DNA of 64,000 bases from contig NZ_JAJMOY010000001.1 in the NCBI RefSeq assembly GCF_020991415.1, positions 558,001 to 622,000 of the forward strand, given 5' to 3'. Below, piece by piece: positions 29,715-37,972 of this stretch (the stretch's first letter is position 1; each line of letters begins with the position of its first letter). Under the pieces are notes generated by a model that was not told the origin of the DNA, ran no database searches, and saw nothing but the letters and a program-made list of their open reading frames with translations. Position numbers and translations under genes: made by a program. The DNA comes from Flavobacterium sp. ENC. Lineage in GTDB: Bacteria > Bacteroidota > Bacteroidia > Flavobacteriales > Flavobacteriaceae.

Positions 29715-31031
29715 ATGGATTTAAAAGAAAAATTAGTATCGTCTTTTATGGCTTTTGAAGAGCGTGTTGATGTACATTCAGATTTACATGACATACGCAC
29801 GAACGCCCTAAAAAACTTCGAAAATAAAGGTTTCCCAACCAAAAAAGAAGAAGCCTGGAAATATACATCGCTAAACGCCATCCTAAAAAATGACTTTACG
29901 GTTTTTCCGAAGCAGGAAAATGCAATTGAATTTAATCAGGTAAAAAAATACTTTTTACACGAAATCGATACGTACAAATTAGTATTTATCGATGGTGTTT
30001 TCAGTTCACATTTGTCTTCGACAACACATGACGGAATCGACGTTTGCTTAATGTCATCGGCATTGACCAAACCAAAATATAAAATGGTTATTGATACCTA
30101 CTTCAATCAGATTGCAAGCAAAGACGAAAGTCTGACTTCGCTGAATACCGCTTTTGCAAGTGAAGGGGCTTTTATCAATATTCCACAGAAAAAAGTAGCG
30201 GACAAACCTATTGAAGTGATGTATTTCTCCACAGGAAATGAAGCTGCACTAATGGTTCAGCCCCGAAATCTGATTATTGTCGGAGAAAATTCACATGTTC
30301 AGATTATCGAACGTCACCAAAGCCTGAATGAAAATCCTGTTTTAACCAATTCGGTTACAGAGATTTTTGCTCAAAAACGTGCTATTGTTGATTATTACAA
30401 AATTCAAAACGATAACAGTGAAGCCAACCTGGTAGATAACACTTACGTTTCACAACAACAGGAAAGCCATGTTTACGTACATACGTTCTCTTTCGGAGGA
30501 AATCTGACACGTAACAACCTGAACTTCTACCATTTTGGAGAAAGACTGACAAGTACTCTAAACGGAATCACAATTATCGGTGAAAAACAACACGTAGACC
30601 ATTATACGCTGGTAAATCACGCAACGCCAAATTGCGAAAGTTTCCAGGATTATAAAGGAATTTTCTCGGATCGCTCTACAGGAGTTTTCAACGGAAAAGT
30701 TTATGTAGAGAAAGAAGCTCAAAAAACAAACGCTTTCCAAAAAAGCAATAATATTTTATTGAGCGACAAAGCAACAATCAATGCAAAACCGCAATTGGAA
30801 ATTTTTGCTGATGACGTAAAATGTTCTCACGGATGTACTGTCGGACAATTGGATGAAACCGCCATGTTCTACATGCAGTCCCGTGGAATTCCAAAGAAAG
30901 AAGCAAAAGCTTTATTGATGTACGCCTTTTCAAATGCCGTGATCGAAAGTATTAAAATACCGGAATTAAAACAACGCATTACTAAAATTATCGCTATGAA
31001 ATTAGGCGTTAATTTAGGGTTCGATTTGTAA
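29715..31031 (+). CDS. sufD: SufD, Fe-S cluster scaffold subunit
   Basis: 438 residues. SufD is the SufB paralogue in the SufBC2D complex. Markers include KEEAWKYTSLNAIL near the N-terminus, the beta-helix core (HTFSFGGNLTRNNLNF) and the C-terminal VKCSHGCTVGQLDETAMFYM, where the His/Cys residues lie near the SufB interface, then SRGIPKKEAKALL. It is the last gene on this strand before two opposite-strand genes break the cluster. Confidence 0.96.
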   Translation: MDLKEKLVSSFMAFEERVDVHSDLHDIRTNALKNFENKGFPTKKEEAWKYTSLNAILKNDFTVFPKQENAIEFNQVKKYFLHEIDTYKLVFIDGVFSSHLSSTTHDGIDVCLMSSALTKPKYKMVIDTYFNQIASKDESLTSLNTAFASEGAFINIPQKKVADKPIEVMYFSTGNEAALMVQPRNLIIVGENSHVQIIERHQSLNENPVLTNSVTEIFAQKRAIVDYYKIQNDNSEANLVDNTYVSQQQESHVYVHTFSFGGNLTRNNLNFYHFGERLTSTLNGITIIGEKQHVDHYTLVNHATPNCESFQDYKGIFSDRSTGVFNGKVYVEKEAQKTNAFQKSNNILLSDKATINAKPQLEIFADDVKCSHGCTVGQLDETAMFYMQSRGIPKKEAKALLMYAFSNAVIESIKIPELKQRITKIIAMKLGVNLGFDL

Positions 31032-31035
31032 TAGC

Positions 31036-31133
31036 TTAACCGCAAGGTTCGCAAAGATTTACGCAAAGTCCGCAAAGTTTATATAAAAACTTTGCGGACT
31101 TTGCGCTTTTTACTTAGCTTTCTTTGCGGTTAA
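31036..31133. repeat. Nested palindromic repeat, family B
   Basis: The inner hairpin ACGCAAAGTCCGCAAAGTTT / AAACTTTGCGGACTTTGCGC is enclosed by outer arms TTAACCGCAAGG and TTTGCGGTTAA. It follows the sufD stop codon by 4 bp and could act as its transcript end structure, though there is only a short T-run after the inner stem. Confidence 0.75.
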
Positions 31134-31166
31134 ATTTACTTTTATAAGGAAGAAATGTATTTCTTT

Positions 31167-31919
31167 TTAATAATCTACCGAGATTTTTTCTCCTTTAAAA
31201 CTATTATTAAATATCTTTAAATATGTTCCTCTTCCTTTTTCAGTCATTTGATAATAATCTGAATTAATTCGTGAAATATACTTATTCAAAACAAGAAATT
31301 CTTTCACAGGATCTTTTACATCTGAGGGAAGTTTACCGCGTCCACTTTCTAAGCTTTTGTAACACTTAACAAAGTCATCAATCAAATTATTATCCTTTAA
31401 AAGATTATAATCAGAAAGATTGAAATAATCTGTTTGAGTATTTCCAGAAACATCAGGAATATTAATTCCATTTAACTCAACTTTCAGTAATTGAATTTCT
31501 TCATTCTTCTTATCTAACAACTTTTCAAAATTCTCTTCTAATTCCCTTAATTCAGAACGAAGTTTTATGGATTGTTCTAAAGTTAATAACCTTTTCCCTT
31601 CTATTTCATTTTTTTGATTCACTCTCCATGTAGTAAACTTTAAATCTAACCAATATGCACCATTAGTTACAAAGGGAATAATTGTAAGTAGAATCAAAGT
31701 TGAAATCAAAGGCCAATAAACCAAATGCCAAACATCACTATAATTTTTTACAATAAATTCTATTTTAGTTATACTTATTTTTTTCTGATCTACAAAAAAA
31801 GTCAAATAAGCAATTTTCCAATTCCAAATAAGCCAAGAAACAATTAAAGTCCCATAAAAAGGACTTGAAACTCTTTCAATAAAAATTGAATTTATTGATT
31901 TTTTAATTTCCTCTATCAT
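31167..31919 (-). CDS. Unrecognised 2TM membrane protein with coiled coil and C-terminal globular domain
   Basis: 250 residues, not assigned to a named family. There are two hydrophobic segments (about 24-44 and 68-90), the first containing GTLIVSWLIWNWKIAYLTFF. A Lys/Glu/Leu-rich coiled coil follows (about 105-150), and then a soluble region with a winged-helix-like pattern (NKYISRINSDYYQMTEKGRG). The N-terminus carries SINSIFIERVSSPFYG before the first helix. The coding sequence is visibly more AT-rich than its neighbours, suggesting transfer. It sits on the strand opposite the SUF genes, 14 bp upstream of the serine hydrolase gene. A membrane effector or sensor role is possible but unproven. 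Confidence 0.75.
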   Translation of the reverse strand: MIEEIKKSINSIFIERVSSPFYGTLIVSWLIWNWKIAYLTFFVDQKKISITKIEFIVKNYSDVWHLVYWPLISTLILLTIIPFVTNGAYWLDLKFTTWRVNQKNEIEGKRLLTLEQSIKLRSELRELEENFEKLLDKKNEEIQLLKVELNGINIPDVSGNTQTDYFNLSDYNLLKDNNLIDDFVKCYKSLESGRGKLPSDVKDPVKEFLVLNKYISRINSDYYQMTEKGRGTYLKIFNNSFKGEKISVDY

Positions 31920-31933
31920 AATATTTACTTTTC

Positions 31934-33283
31934 TTATTTATTCTTCACACTTTCAATTATCCCCTTCAAAAACCCATTAAAATCAAATCCCTGATCTGCC
32001 TCTTTCAATCCCATTCTCACAATAACCATATCCAGAGACGGAATAATCGCTACCATCTGCCCTTGGTATCCACTGCAATAATACATATCACGAGGCACAT
32101 CCGGAAATTTGCCTCCGGCATTTAACCAAAATTGCGCTCCGTATTTTCCTTCAGAAGTATTGGTTGGTGTTGACGTATATTTTACCCAGTTTTCATCGAG
32201 AATTTGTTCTCCGTTCCAGTTTCCTTTATGAAGATATAACAATCCAAATTTAGACCAGTCACGTGCTGTTGCCCATGCGTAGGAAGAACCCACAAACGTT
32301 CCGGACATATCCTGCTCCACAATCATTGAGTTCATTCCGATCTTATCGATTACGGCACTGTACCAGAAATCAAGATATTCCTGTTGCGTTTTAAATTGAT
32401 TTTTTAAAATTCTGGACAATAAATTTGTAGTTCCGGAAGAGTAATTCCAATGTGTGTTGGGTTTAAACTGAGCCGGTTTATCCATTTGTACTTTTCCCAT
32501 ATCTTCAGCCTCAAAAAGCATTTTGGTCGCATCGCAAATCGTGCTGTAATTCTCTTCCCATTCTAGACCGGAATTCATATGCAATAAATCGTTTATCGTT
32601 ATATTTTTACGATCGTCATTTTTCCATTCCGCAATTGGAGCCGGTTTATAAATATCAATTTTTCCCTGTTTGGCTAAAACTCCAAAAGCCGAACTGGTAA
32701 TACTTTTTGTCATGGACCAGCCCAGAATTTTGCTGTCTTTTGTAAAACCGGTATCGTATTTTTCGGCTATCAGTTTATTTTTGTACAAGACTACAACTGC
32801 ACGTGTACGTTTTGTTTTTGCTCCGTTTTTATCAAAAGAATCATCAACCGCTTTTTTTAATTTTGAATAATCCACATTCGAAAAAAGGGTGTCCACCGGA
32901 TCTATATTTCCATAGGGAAAAGGCAATGGTTTCGATTTTGACCTTTTTGGCAACAGGTAAGGTTTTGAAACATCAAAATCATCATTAATTAAAGTGGCAC
33001 CCAAACCTTCCCGATAAATTGCTTTGCGCTCTTTTAATCCGTATACGTTTGACGTTACAAACTTTCCGGCTTCATCAATCGAGTTGGAAGCCAAATCGAT
33101 CATCTTGATATCATTGTCCGTTTTTTGAATCAAATCCAAAGGACGGCGATCCAGAAAATGTCCCGAAGCCACACTTTTGGCCGAAAACCCGGAAATCAAA
33201 TCAAGTTTTGGATAAGTCGTAAATCCAAAATATAAAAAGGCAATAACTACAACAAGTGCAAGCAGTTTGAGGATTTTTTTCAT
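31934..33283 (-). CDS. Beta-lactamase-fold serine hydrolase (class C / esterase type)
   Basis: 449 residues with an N-terminal hydrophobic anchor or uncleaved signal (residues 5-22), so active in the periplasm. The catalytic Ser190-xx-Lys193 pair is in GWSMTKSI and a Tyr-containing YSSGT motif follows. The family (Beta-lactamase PF00144) includes esterases, D-aminopeptidases and carboxypeptidases as well as AmpC; this member resembles the group with a long N-terminal extension, probably not a true beta-lactamase. It sits 14 bp downstream of the 2TM gene and may form an operon with it. Confidence 0.88.
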   Translation of the reverse strand: MKKILKLLALVVVIAFLYFGFTTYPKLDLISGFSAKSVASGHFLDRRPLDLIQKTDNDIKMIDLASNSIDEAGKFVTSNVYGLKERKAIYREGLGATLINDDFDVSKPYLLPKRSKSKPLPFPYGNIDPVDTLFSNVDYSKLKKAVDDSFDKNGAKTKRTRAVVVLYKNKLIAEKYDTGFTKDSKILGWSMTKSITSSAFGVLAKQGKIDIYKPAPIAEWKNDDRKNITINDLLHMNSGLEWEENYSTICDATKMLFEAEDMGKVQMDKPAQFKPNTHWNYSSGTTNLLSRILKNQFKTQQEYLDFWYSAVIDKIGMNSMIVEQDMSGTFVGSSYAWATARDWSKFGLLYLHKGNWNGEQILDENWVKYTSTPTNTSEGKYGAQFWLNAGGKFPDVPRDMYYCSGYQGQMVAIIPSLDMVIVRMGLKEADQGFDFNGFLKGIIESVKNK

Positions 33284-33469
33284 AATTTTTCAGCTTTTTC
33301 CTGCAATATAATTAATTTATAAACATGTTATTACAACTCCATTTAGAAATACAATCGGGGAATATTTGCAAATCCAGATTAAAAACTGAAAAATCAACAT
33401 TTACGCCTTCCCCTGATAGCGTCATAAAAGGAAATTATAGAATAGCCGCATAAAACAATTTAGTTTTAG

Positions 33470-33477
33470 TACTTTTG
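33470..33477 (+). promoter_or_regulatory. Putative -7 promoter element of sufS
   Basis: TACTTTTG matches TAnnTTTG and lies 25 bp before the sufS start. There is no -33 TTG at the expected spacing. It implies that sufS-sufE are transcribed separately from sufABCD, as expected given the opposite-strand genes between them. Confidence 0.5.
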
Positions 33478-33502
33478 TAAATAGATTTTTTCTAAATAAG
33501 AC

Positions 33503-34717
33503 ATGCTAGATATTCAAAAAATAAGAGCTGAATTTCCGATACTTTCACAAACGGTAAACGGAAAACCCTTAGTATATTTCGACAACGGTGCCACTTCGCA
33601 AAAACCACAAATTGTGATTGATGCTATCGCGAAATATTATCAGGAAATAAACGCCAATATTCATCGCGGTGTTCATACTTTAAGTCAATTGGCTACCGAT
33701 GCCTACGAGATTTCCCGTGGTAAGGTACAGCACCATATAAATGCTAAATTCGCACACGAAGTCCTTTTTACTTCCGGAACTACACACGGAATCAATTTAG
33801 TGACCAATGGTTTCGCTTCGATTTTAAAACCGGGTGACGAAGTAATTGTTTCGTCTCTGGAACATCACAGTAATATTGTGCCCTGGCAGATGTTATGTGA
33901 AAAGACGGGGGCTGTACTGAGAGTCATTCCGATGAACGAAGACGGTGAATTGATTATGAAAGCCTATGAGGCACTTCTTTCCGAAAAGACAAAAGTGGTT
34001 ACGGTCAACCATATTTCAAATGCTTTGGGAATCATCAATCCAATTAAATACATGATCGAAAAAGCACATGCTGTCGGCGCGGCTGTTTTGATTGATGGTG
34101 CACAGGCTGTTCCGCATTTAAAACCGGACGTTCAGGATCTGGATTGCGATTTTTATGCTTTTTCCGGACATAAAATGTGCGGTCCGACAGGTACCGGAAT
34201 TTTATACGGAAAAGAAGCGTGGCTAAACAAACTTCCTCCGTATCAGGGCGGTGGTGAAATGATCAAGGAAGTTACTTTCGAAAAAACAACTTATGCCGAT
34301 CTGCCACATAAATTTGAGGCCGGAACCCCAAATATTGCCGGCGGAATTGTATTAGGTACAGCGATTGATTATTTGAATAGCGTTGGTTTTGAAAATATCC
34401 AAAAGCAGGAAGAAGAATTACTGGCACATGCCACAAAAAGTTTATTAGAGATTGAAGGGCTGAAAATTTACGGAACCGGAAAGAATAAAGCGTCAGTAGT
34501 TTCGTTTAATATTGATGGCATTCATCCTTACGATATTGGCTCTATCATTGATAAATTAGGAATAGCGGTGAGAACGGGACACCATTGTGCACAGCCGATT
34601 ATGAATTTCTTTTGTATTCCCGGAACGATTCGTGCTTCTTTTTCTTTTTACAATACTAAAGAGGAAATTGATCTGATGGTAGAAGCCGTCAAAAAAGCAA
34701 AAACAATGTTAAGCTAA
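33503..34717 (+). CDS. sufS: SufS, cysteine desulfurase
   Basis: 404 residues. A PLP-dependent enzyme that takes sulfur from L-cysteine as a persulfide. The PLP lysine is Lys224 in FSGHKMCGPTG, His121 in LEHHSNIVPW stacks on PLP, and the persulfide-carrying Cys362 is in RTGHHCAQP. This is the group II (SufS/CsdA) pattern. It heads a second SUF transcription unit with a small lipoprotein gene, sufE, a DUF59 gene and DUF2480. Confidence 0.97.
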   Translation: MLDIQKIRAEFPILSQTVNGKPLVYFDNGATSQKPQIVIDAIAKYYQEINANIHRGVHTLSQLATDAYEISRGKVQHHINAKFAHEVLFTSGTTHGINLVTNGFASILKPGDEVIVSSLEHHSNIVPWQMLCEKTGAVLRVIPMNEDGELIMKAYEALLSEKTKVVTVNHISNALGIINPIKYMIEKAHAVGAAVLIDGAQAVPHLKPDVQDLDCDFYAFSGHKMCGPTGTGILYGKEAWLNKLPPYQGGGEMIKEVTFEKTTYADLPHKFEAGTPNIAGGIVLGTAIDYLNSVGFENIQKQEEELLAHATKSLLEIEGLKIYGTGKNKASVVSFNIDGIHPYDIGSIIDKLGIAVRTGHHCAQPIMNFFCIPGTIRASFSFYNTKEEIDLMVEAVKKAKTMLS

Positions 34718-34730
34718 AAAAAACAAACTT

Positions 34731-35156
34731 ATGCGAATAGTATCTTTATTACTTTTAACTGTCTTTATTGTAACTGGTTGTTCAAGCCAAAAAAAAACAG
34801 ACATGACAACAACAGAAATTGAATATTCAGCTGTTTCACGAGGCCTTTATAAAAAGATACTTGTTCAAAACGAATCTGTTTCTGTTACAAATGGCAGAAA
34901 CGATGAAGCTGTTAAAAGCAAAATTGACGCTGCAAAATGGAACAAAATTGTTGCTGAATTTGAAAAAGTCAATTTAGAAAGCATTCCAAATCTGAAAGCC
35001 CCGACAGAAAAACGTTTTTACGATGGTGCTGCCATCGGAAATTTAAAAATAACTTCAAACGGAAAAACCTACGAAACAAAAGGGTTTGACAATGGTTTTC
35101 CTCCAAAGGAAATAGAAAAACTGGTCAACTTATTGGTAGATTTTGCTAAAGAATAA
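34731..35156 (+). CDS. Small uncharacterised lipoprotein between sufS and sufE
   Basis: 141 residues with a lipoprotein signal ending FIVTG-C (Cys17). I do not recognise a named domain. The remainder is a compact alpha/beta-looking sequence with SKIDAAKWNKIVAEFEKVNL, DGAAIGNLKITSNGKTYETK and a terminal PPKEIEKLVNLLVDFAKE. It starts 13 bp after sufS and stops 2 bp before the sufE start, so it is tightly embedded in the operon. An envelope lipoprotein does not have an obvious job in cytoplasmic sulfur transfer. Confidence 0.75.
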   Translation: MRIVSLLLLTVFIVTGCSSQKKTDMTTTEIEYSAVSRGLYKKILVQNESVSVTNGRNDEAVKSKIDAAKWNKIVAEFEKVNLESIPNLKAPTEKRFYDGAAIGNLKITSNGKTYETKGFDNGFPPKEIEKLVNLLVDFAKE

Positions 35157-35158
35157 TT

Positions 35159-35584
35159 ATGACAATAAAAGAAATTCAAAACGAGATAATTGATGAGTTT
35201 TCAATGTTTGATGACTGGATGCAACGTTACGAATACATCATCGAACTGGGAAAAAGTCTTCCGTTAATAAAAGAGGAATACAAAACGGACAACAATTTAA
35301 TTAAAGGATGTCAGTCCAAAGTCTGGTTACAAGGCGAACAAACTGACGATAAAATTGTATTTACGGCAGACAGTGATGCCATTTTAACGAAAGGGATCAT
35401 TGCTATTTTAATCCGTACTTTTTCGAATCAGAAGGCAAAAGATATTCTGGAAGCAGACACCGATTTTATAGATGAAATCGGATTAAAAGAACATTTATCG
35501 GCAACCCGTGCAAACGGATTAGTGTCGATGATAAAAAATATTAAAATGTACGCTTTGGCTTTTGACGCTAAAAGTAAAAATTAA
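35159..35584 (+). CDS. sufE: SufE, sulfur acceptor for SufS
   Basis: 141 residues. SufE accepts persulfide from SufS and passes it to the SufBCD scaffold. The conserved cysteine is Cys51 in LIKGCQSKVW; other markers are MQRYEYIIELGK and the C-terminal RANGLVSMIKNIKMYA. It follows the lipoprotein gene with a 2-bp gap and ends just before a family A repeat. Confidence 0.95.
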   Translation: MTIKEIQNEIIDEFSMFDDWMQRYEYIIELGKSLPLIKEEYKTDNNLIKGCQSKVWLQGEQTDDKIVFTADSDAILTKGIIAILIRTFSNQKAKDILEADTDFIDEIGLKEHLSATRANGLVSMIKNIKMYALAFDAKSKN

Positions 35585-35593
35585 ATTTCTTCT

Positions 35594-35655
35594 GCCACGA
35601 ATTTCACAAATTAACACGAACTTTTTAATTCGGGAAATTTGTGAAATTCGTGGCA
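35594..35655. repeat. Palindromic intergenic repeat, family A
   Basis: Compact copy: the left arm GCCACGAATTTCACAAATTA pairs with the right arm AATTTGTGAAATTCGTGGCA across a short loop containing TTTTTAATTCGGG. It fills the 90-bp gap between sufE and the DUF59 gene and would form a long hairpin inside the SUF transcript. Confidence 0.8.
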
Positions 35656-35674
35656 AAAAAAAAAAACAATAAAA

Positions 35675-35998
35675 ATGGAACAAGAAATAGACACAAACGA
35701 ATTAGGAGAATCAATCGTAAAAGTTTTAAAAGGAATTTACGACCCTGAGATCCCTGTAGATATTTACGAATTAGGACTGATTTATGACGTAATGGTAAAC
35801 ACCGATTACGAAGTAAAAATCCTGATGACGTTAACGTCTCCAAACTGTCCGGTGGCAGAAAGTTTGCCAAGGGAAGTAGAAGAAAAAGTAAAAACAATCG
35901 AACACATAAAAGATGTTGATGTAGAAATTACTTTTGATCCGCCATGGAGTAAAGACTTAATGAGCGAAGAGGCAAAGTTAGAATTAGGAATGCTTTAA
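35675..35998 (+). CDS. SufT-like DUF59/MIP18 family Fe-S assembly protein
   Basis: 107 residues. The DUF59 pattern is clear: KVLKGIYDPEIPVDIYELGL, then TLTSPNCPVAESLPREVE with the conserved Cys, and ITFDPPWSKDLMSEEAKLEL at the C-terminus. In SUF operons this family (SufT) helps mature Fe-S proteins, probably by cluster carriage. Position downstream of sufS-sufE supports this role. Confidence 0.92.
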   Translation: MEQEIDTNELGESIVKVLKGIYDPEIPVDIYELGLIYDVMVNTDYEVKILMTLTSPNCPVAESLPREVEEKVKTIEHIKDVDVEITFDPPWSKDLMSEEAKLELGML

Positions 35999-36006
35999 TA
36001 AAATTT

Positions 36007-36051
36007 GTTTCAGGTTTAAAGTTGCGTAACCTGAAACTTTAAACCTGAAAC
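36007..36051. repeat. Palindromic CCTGAAAC repeat, family C
   Basis: The perfect arms GTTTCAGGTTTAAAGTT (36007-36023) and AACTTTAAACCTGAAAC (36035-36051) are separated by 11 nt. It lies in the 65-bp gap between the DUF59 and DUF2480 genes and shares its core with 29609-29692. Confidence 0.8.
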
Positions 36052-36063
36052 TAACTTTTTCAT

Positions 36064-36573
36064 ATGGAAGAAATAATCAACAAAGTTGCCAATAGTGCAC
36101 TGGAGGTATTTGATCTTGAAGATTACTACCCTAACGGAATGCGTGTGCAGCTTGACATTTCACAGTGGCTTCTGGAAGGTTTTTTATTAAAAGAAAAAGA
36201 CTTCAGGGAGCATTTAAAAAATCATGACTGGTCTCAGTATCAGGATCAGTATGTTGCCGTTAACTGCAGTACCGATGCTATTATTCCGGCCTGGGCTTTA
36301 TTGTTGGTTGCCATTCAACTGGCGCCTTATGCCAAAAAAACAGTCAACGGTACCATCGAGGATTTAAACGGAAGTTTATACGAAGACATCCTAAGTAAGA
36401 TTGATTACTCAGCCTACAAGAACAAACCTGTTATCGTAAAAGGCTGCTCGAAAAAACCCGTTCCTGTGCGTGCTTATATTTTGGCGACAACTTATCTGCA
36501 GCCTTTTGCAAGAAGCATTATGTATGGAGAAGCTTGTTCTGCAGTACCTTTATACAAGGAAGCTAAGAAATAA
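36064..36573 (+). CDS. DUF2480 family protein of the SUF cluster
   Basis: 169 residues, cytoplasmic. It belongs to DUF2480, a Bacteroidota family commonly encoded beside suf genes. Conserved cysteines sit in VAVNCSTDAIIPAWA, IVKGCSKKPVPVRAY and MYGEACSAVPLYK, an arrangement that could bind a metal or cluster. The function is not established; a role in Fe-S biogenesis is inferred from neighbourhood. It is the last gene of the locus; a new promoter element lies 46 bp after it. Confidence 0.88.
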   Translation: MEEIINKVANSALEVFDLEDYYPNGMRVQLDISQWLLEGFLLKEKDFREHLKNHDWSQYQDQYVAVNCSTDAIIPAWALLLVAIQLAPYAKKTVNGTIEDLNGSLYEDILSKIDYSAYKNKPVIVKGCSKKPVPVRAYILATTYLQPFARSIMYGEACSAVPLYKEAKK

Positions 36574-36618
36574 CGCGCTTTAAGCACCAATAATCCTACA
36601 GAATCTGGCGGTTTTTAG

Positions 36619-36626
36619 TATATTTG
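36619..36626 (+). promoter_or_regulatory. -7 promoter element of the DUF3078 gene
   Basis: TATATTTG matches TAnnTTTG, 24 bp upstream of the ATG at 36651. It overlaps a TTG that would otherwise extend the frame by nine codons, so the ATG is the better start. Confidence 0.55.
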
Positions 36627-36650
36627 TTATTACACTTTAAACTAAATACT

Positions 36651-37601
36651 ATGAGAAAGATATTCTTATTACTCTTCGTTTTAGCAAATCTTACTTTTGT
36701 TCAGGCACAAAATTCCGAAAAAGAATTAGTTCAAAATACTGAAAAAGCCGTAAAAAAAATAAATGACACGATTGAAGATGAAGGCTGGAAAGCAAAAGGA
36801 ATTGTATCTCTTTTGCTCAATCAATCCAGTTTTAACAACTGGCTCGCAGGTGGCGAAGACAGCTTCTCCGGAACTTTAGGAATCAACTACGACTTTAATT
36901 ACAAAAAAGACGACATTACCTGGGACAATAAAATTCTGGCTTCTTACGGTATTTTACAAACTAAAAATGCTGATTTCGGAAAAAAGACGGATGACCGTTT
37001 GGAATTTAACTCAATAGTAGGAAAAAGAGCTTTTGGGGAATGGTATTACTCTTTCTTTTTAAATTTCAGAACACAATTCTCGACGGGTTACCTTTATAGC
37101 AAAGATGTAAATGGAAAAGAAATACGTACAGAAAACACCCAGTTTATGTCTCCCGGTTATCTTACAACAGGTCCCGGTCTGTATTGGTCTAAAGACGATA
37201 ATCTCAAAATAAACTTTGCCCCTCTAACCTCAAAATTCACTTTTGTAGACGGTGCCTATACTTCAGGAATCGATCAGGGAACAGGGTTGCCTTATGTTGA
37301 CGGAGCTTATTTTGGCGTAGATGCCAACAAAACCATACGCTATGAGCTTGGTTTTTATGCTTCCGTGTATTACAAACTTGCCATTATGACCAATGTAACG
37401 GCAGAAAACAGTCTGAATTTATATTCTAATTATTTAGAAGATCCACAGAATGTAGACATTAATTACTCGCTGAATATTGTGATGAAAGTAAACAAATTCC
37501 TGTCGGCCAATTTAGCCTTTCAGGCTATTTATGACGACAATGCCTTTCAGGGATTTCAAACCAGGGAAGTTTTTGGTCTTGGAATTAATTTCGGATTCTA
37601 A
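36651..37601 (+). CDS. DUF3078 family outer-membrane protein
   Basis: 316 residues from the ATG at 36651, with a signal peptide ending TFVQAQ. Family features: WKAKGIVSLLLNQSSFNNW, GGEDSFSGTLGINYDF and alternating aromatic strands through the body, ending in a C-terminal Phe (GLGINFGF) as in outer-membrane beta-barrels. DUF3078 is a Bacteroidota family of unknown function, probably a small barrel. It is monocistronic behind its own promoter element and followed by a repeat-filled gap. Confidence 0.88.
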   Translation: MRKIFLLLFVLANLTFVQAQNSEKELVQNTEKAVKKINDTIEDEGWKAKGIVSLLLNQSSFNNWLAGGEDSFSGTLGINYDFNYKKDDITWDNKILASYGILQTKNADFGKKTDDRLEFNSIVGKRAFGEWYYSFFLNFRTQFSTGYLYSKDVNGKEIRTENTQFMSPGYLTTGPGLYWSKDDNLKINFAPLTSKFTFVDGAYTSGIDQGTGLPYVDGAYFGVDANKTIRYELGFYASVYYKLAIMTNVTAENSLNLYSNYLEDPQNVDINYSLNIVMKVNKFLSANLAFQAIYDDNAFQGFQTREVFGLGINFGF

Positions 37602-37654
37602 TGTAAAAAGGAACCGATTGTATTTTTACCGAAGAGACTCCAAGTTTAAAAACC

Positions 37655-37968
37655 TAAAGAAAACTCTGCGACTTTGCGAGATTAATATGAAAAGCTTAGC
37701 GAACTTTGCGGTTAAGGTTTTGACCTAGATTTAAAACTGTGCAGTAAAGTTTCCCGCAGATTTGGCTGATTAAGCAGATTTTCTTTTTTAATAATTTTTT
37801 AAAATAGATCCGCAAAATCTGCGAGACAAAAAATATTCGCAAAATGAAAAAATTAATATTTCTCGCAAAAACACAAAGCTCGCAAAGCTTTATCTGGATT
37901 TAGCTTTGCGAACTTTGTGTTTATAAAGGTAAGGCGATATAATCTTTGCGTTCTTTGCGGTACAACTT
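37655..37968. repeat. Mixed repeat block: family B palindrome and an ATCTGCG element
   Basis: This fills the 371-bp gap between the DUF3078 and hflX genes. A family B hairpin, CACAAAGCTCGCAAAGCT / AGCTTTGCGAACTTTGTG, lies near 37869-37918, followed by the outer arm CTTTGCGTTCTTTGCGGT. Upstream are CTTTGCGAGATTA and GAACTTTGCGGTTAAG, and a CCCGCAGATTTGGCTGATTA / CCGCAAAATCTGCG pair (37770-37830) related to family F at 46325. No gene is visible. Confidence 0.7.
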
Positions 37969-37972
37969 TTAT

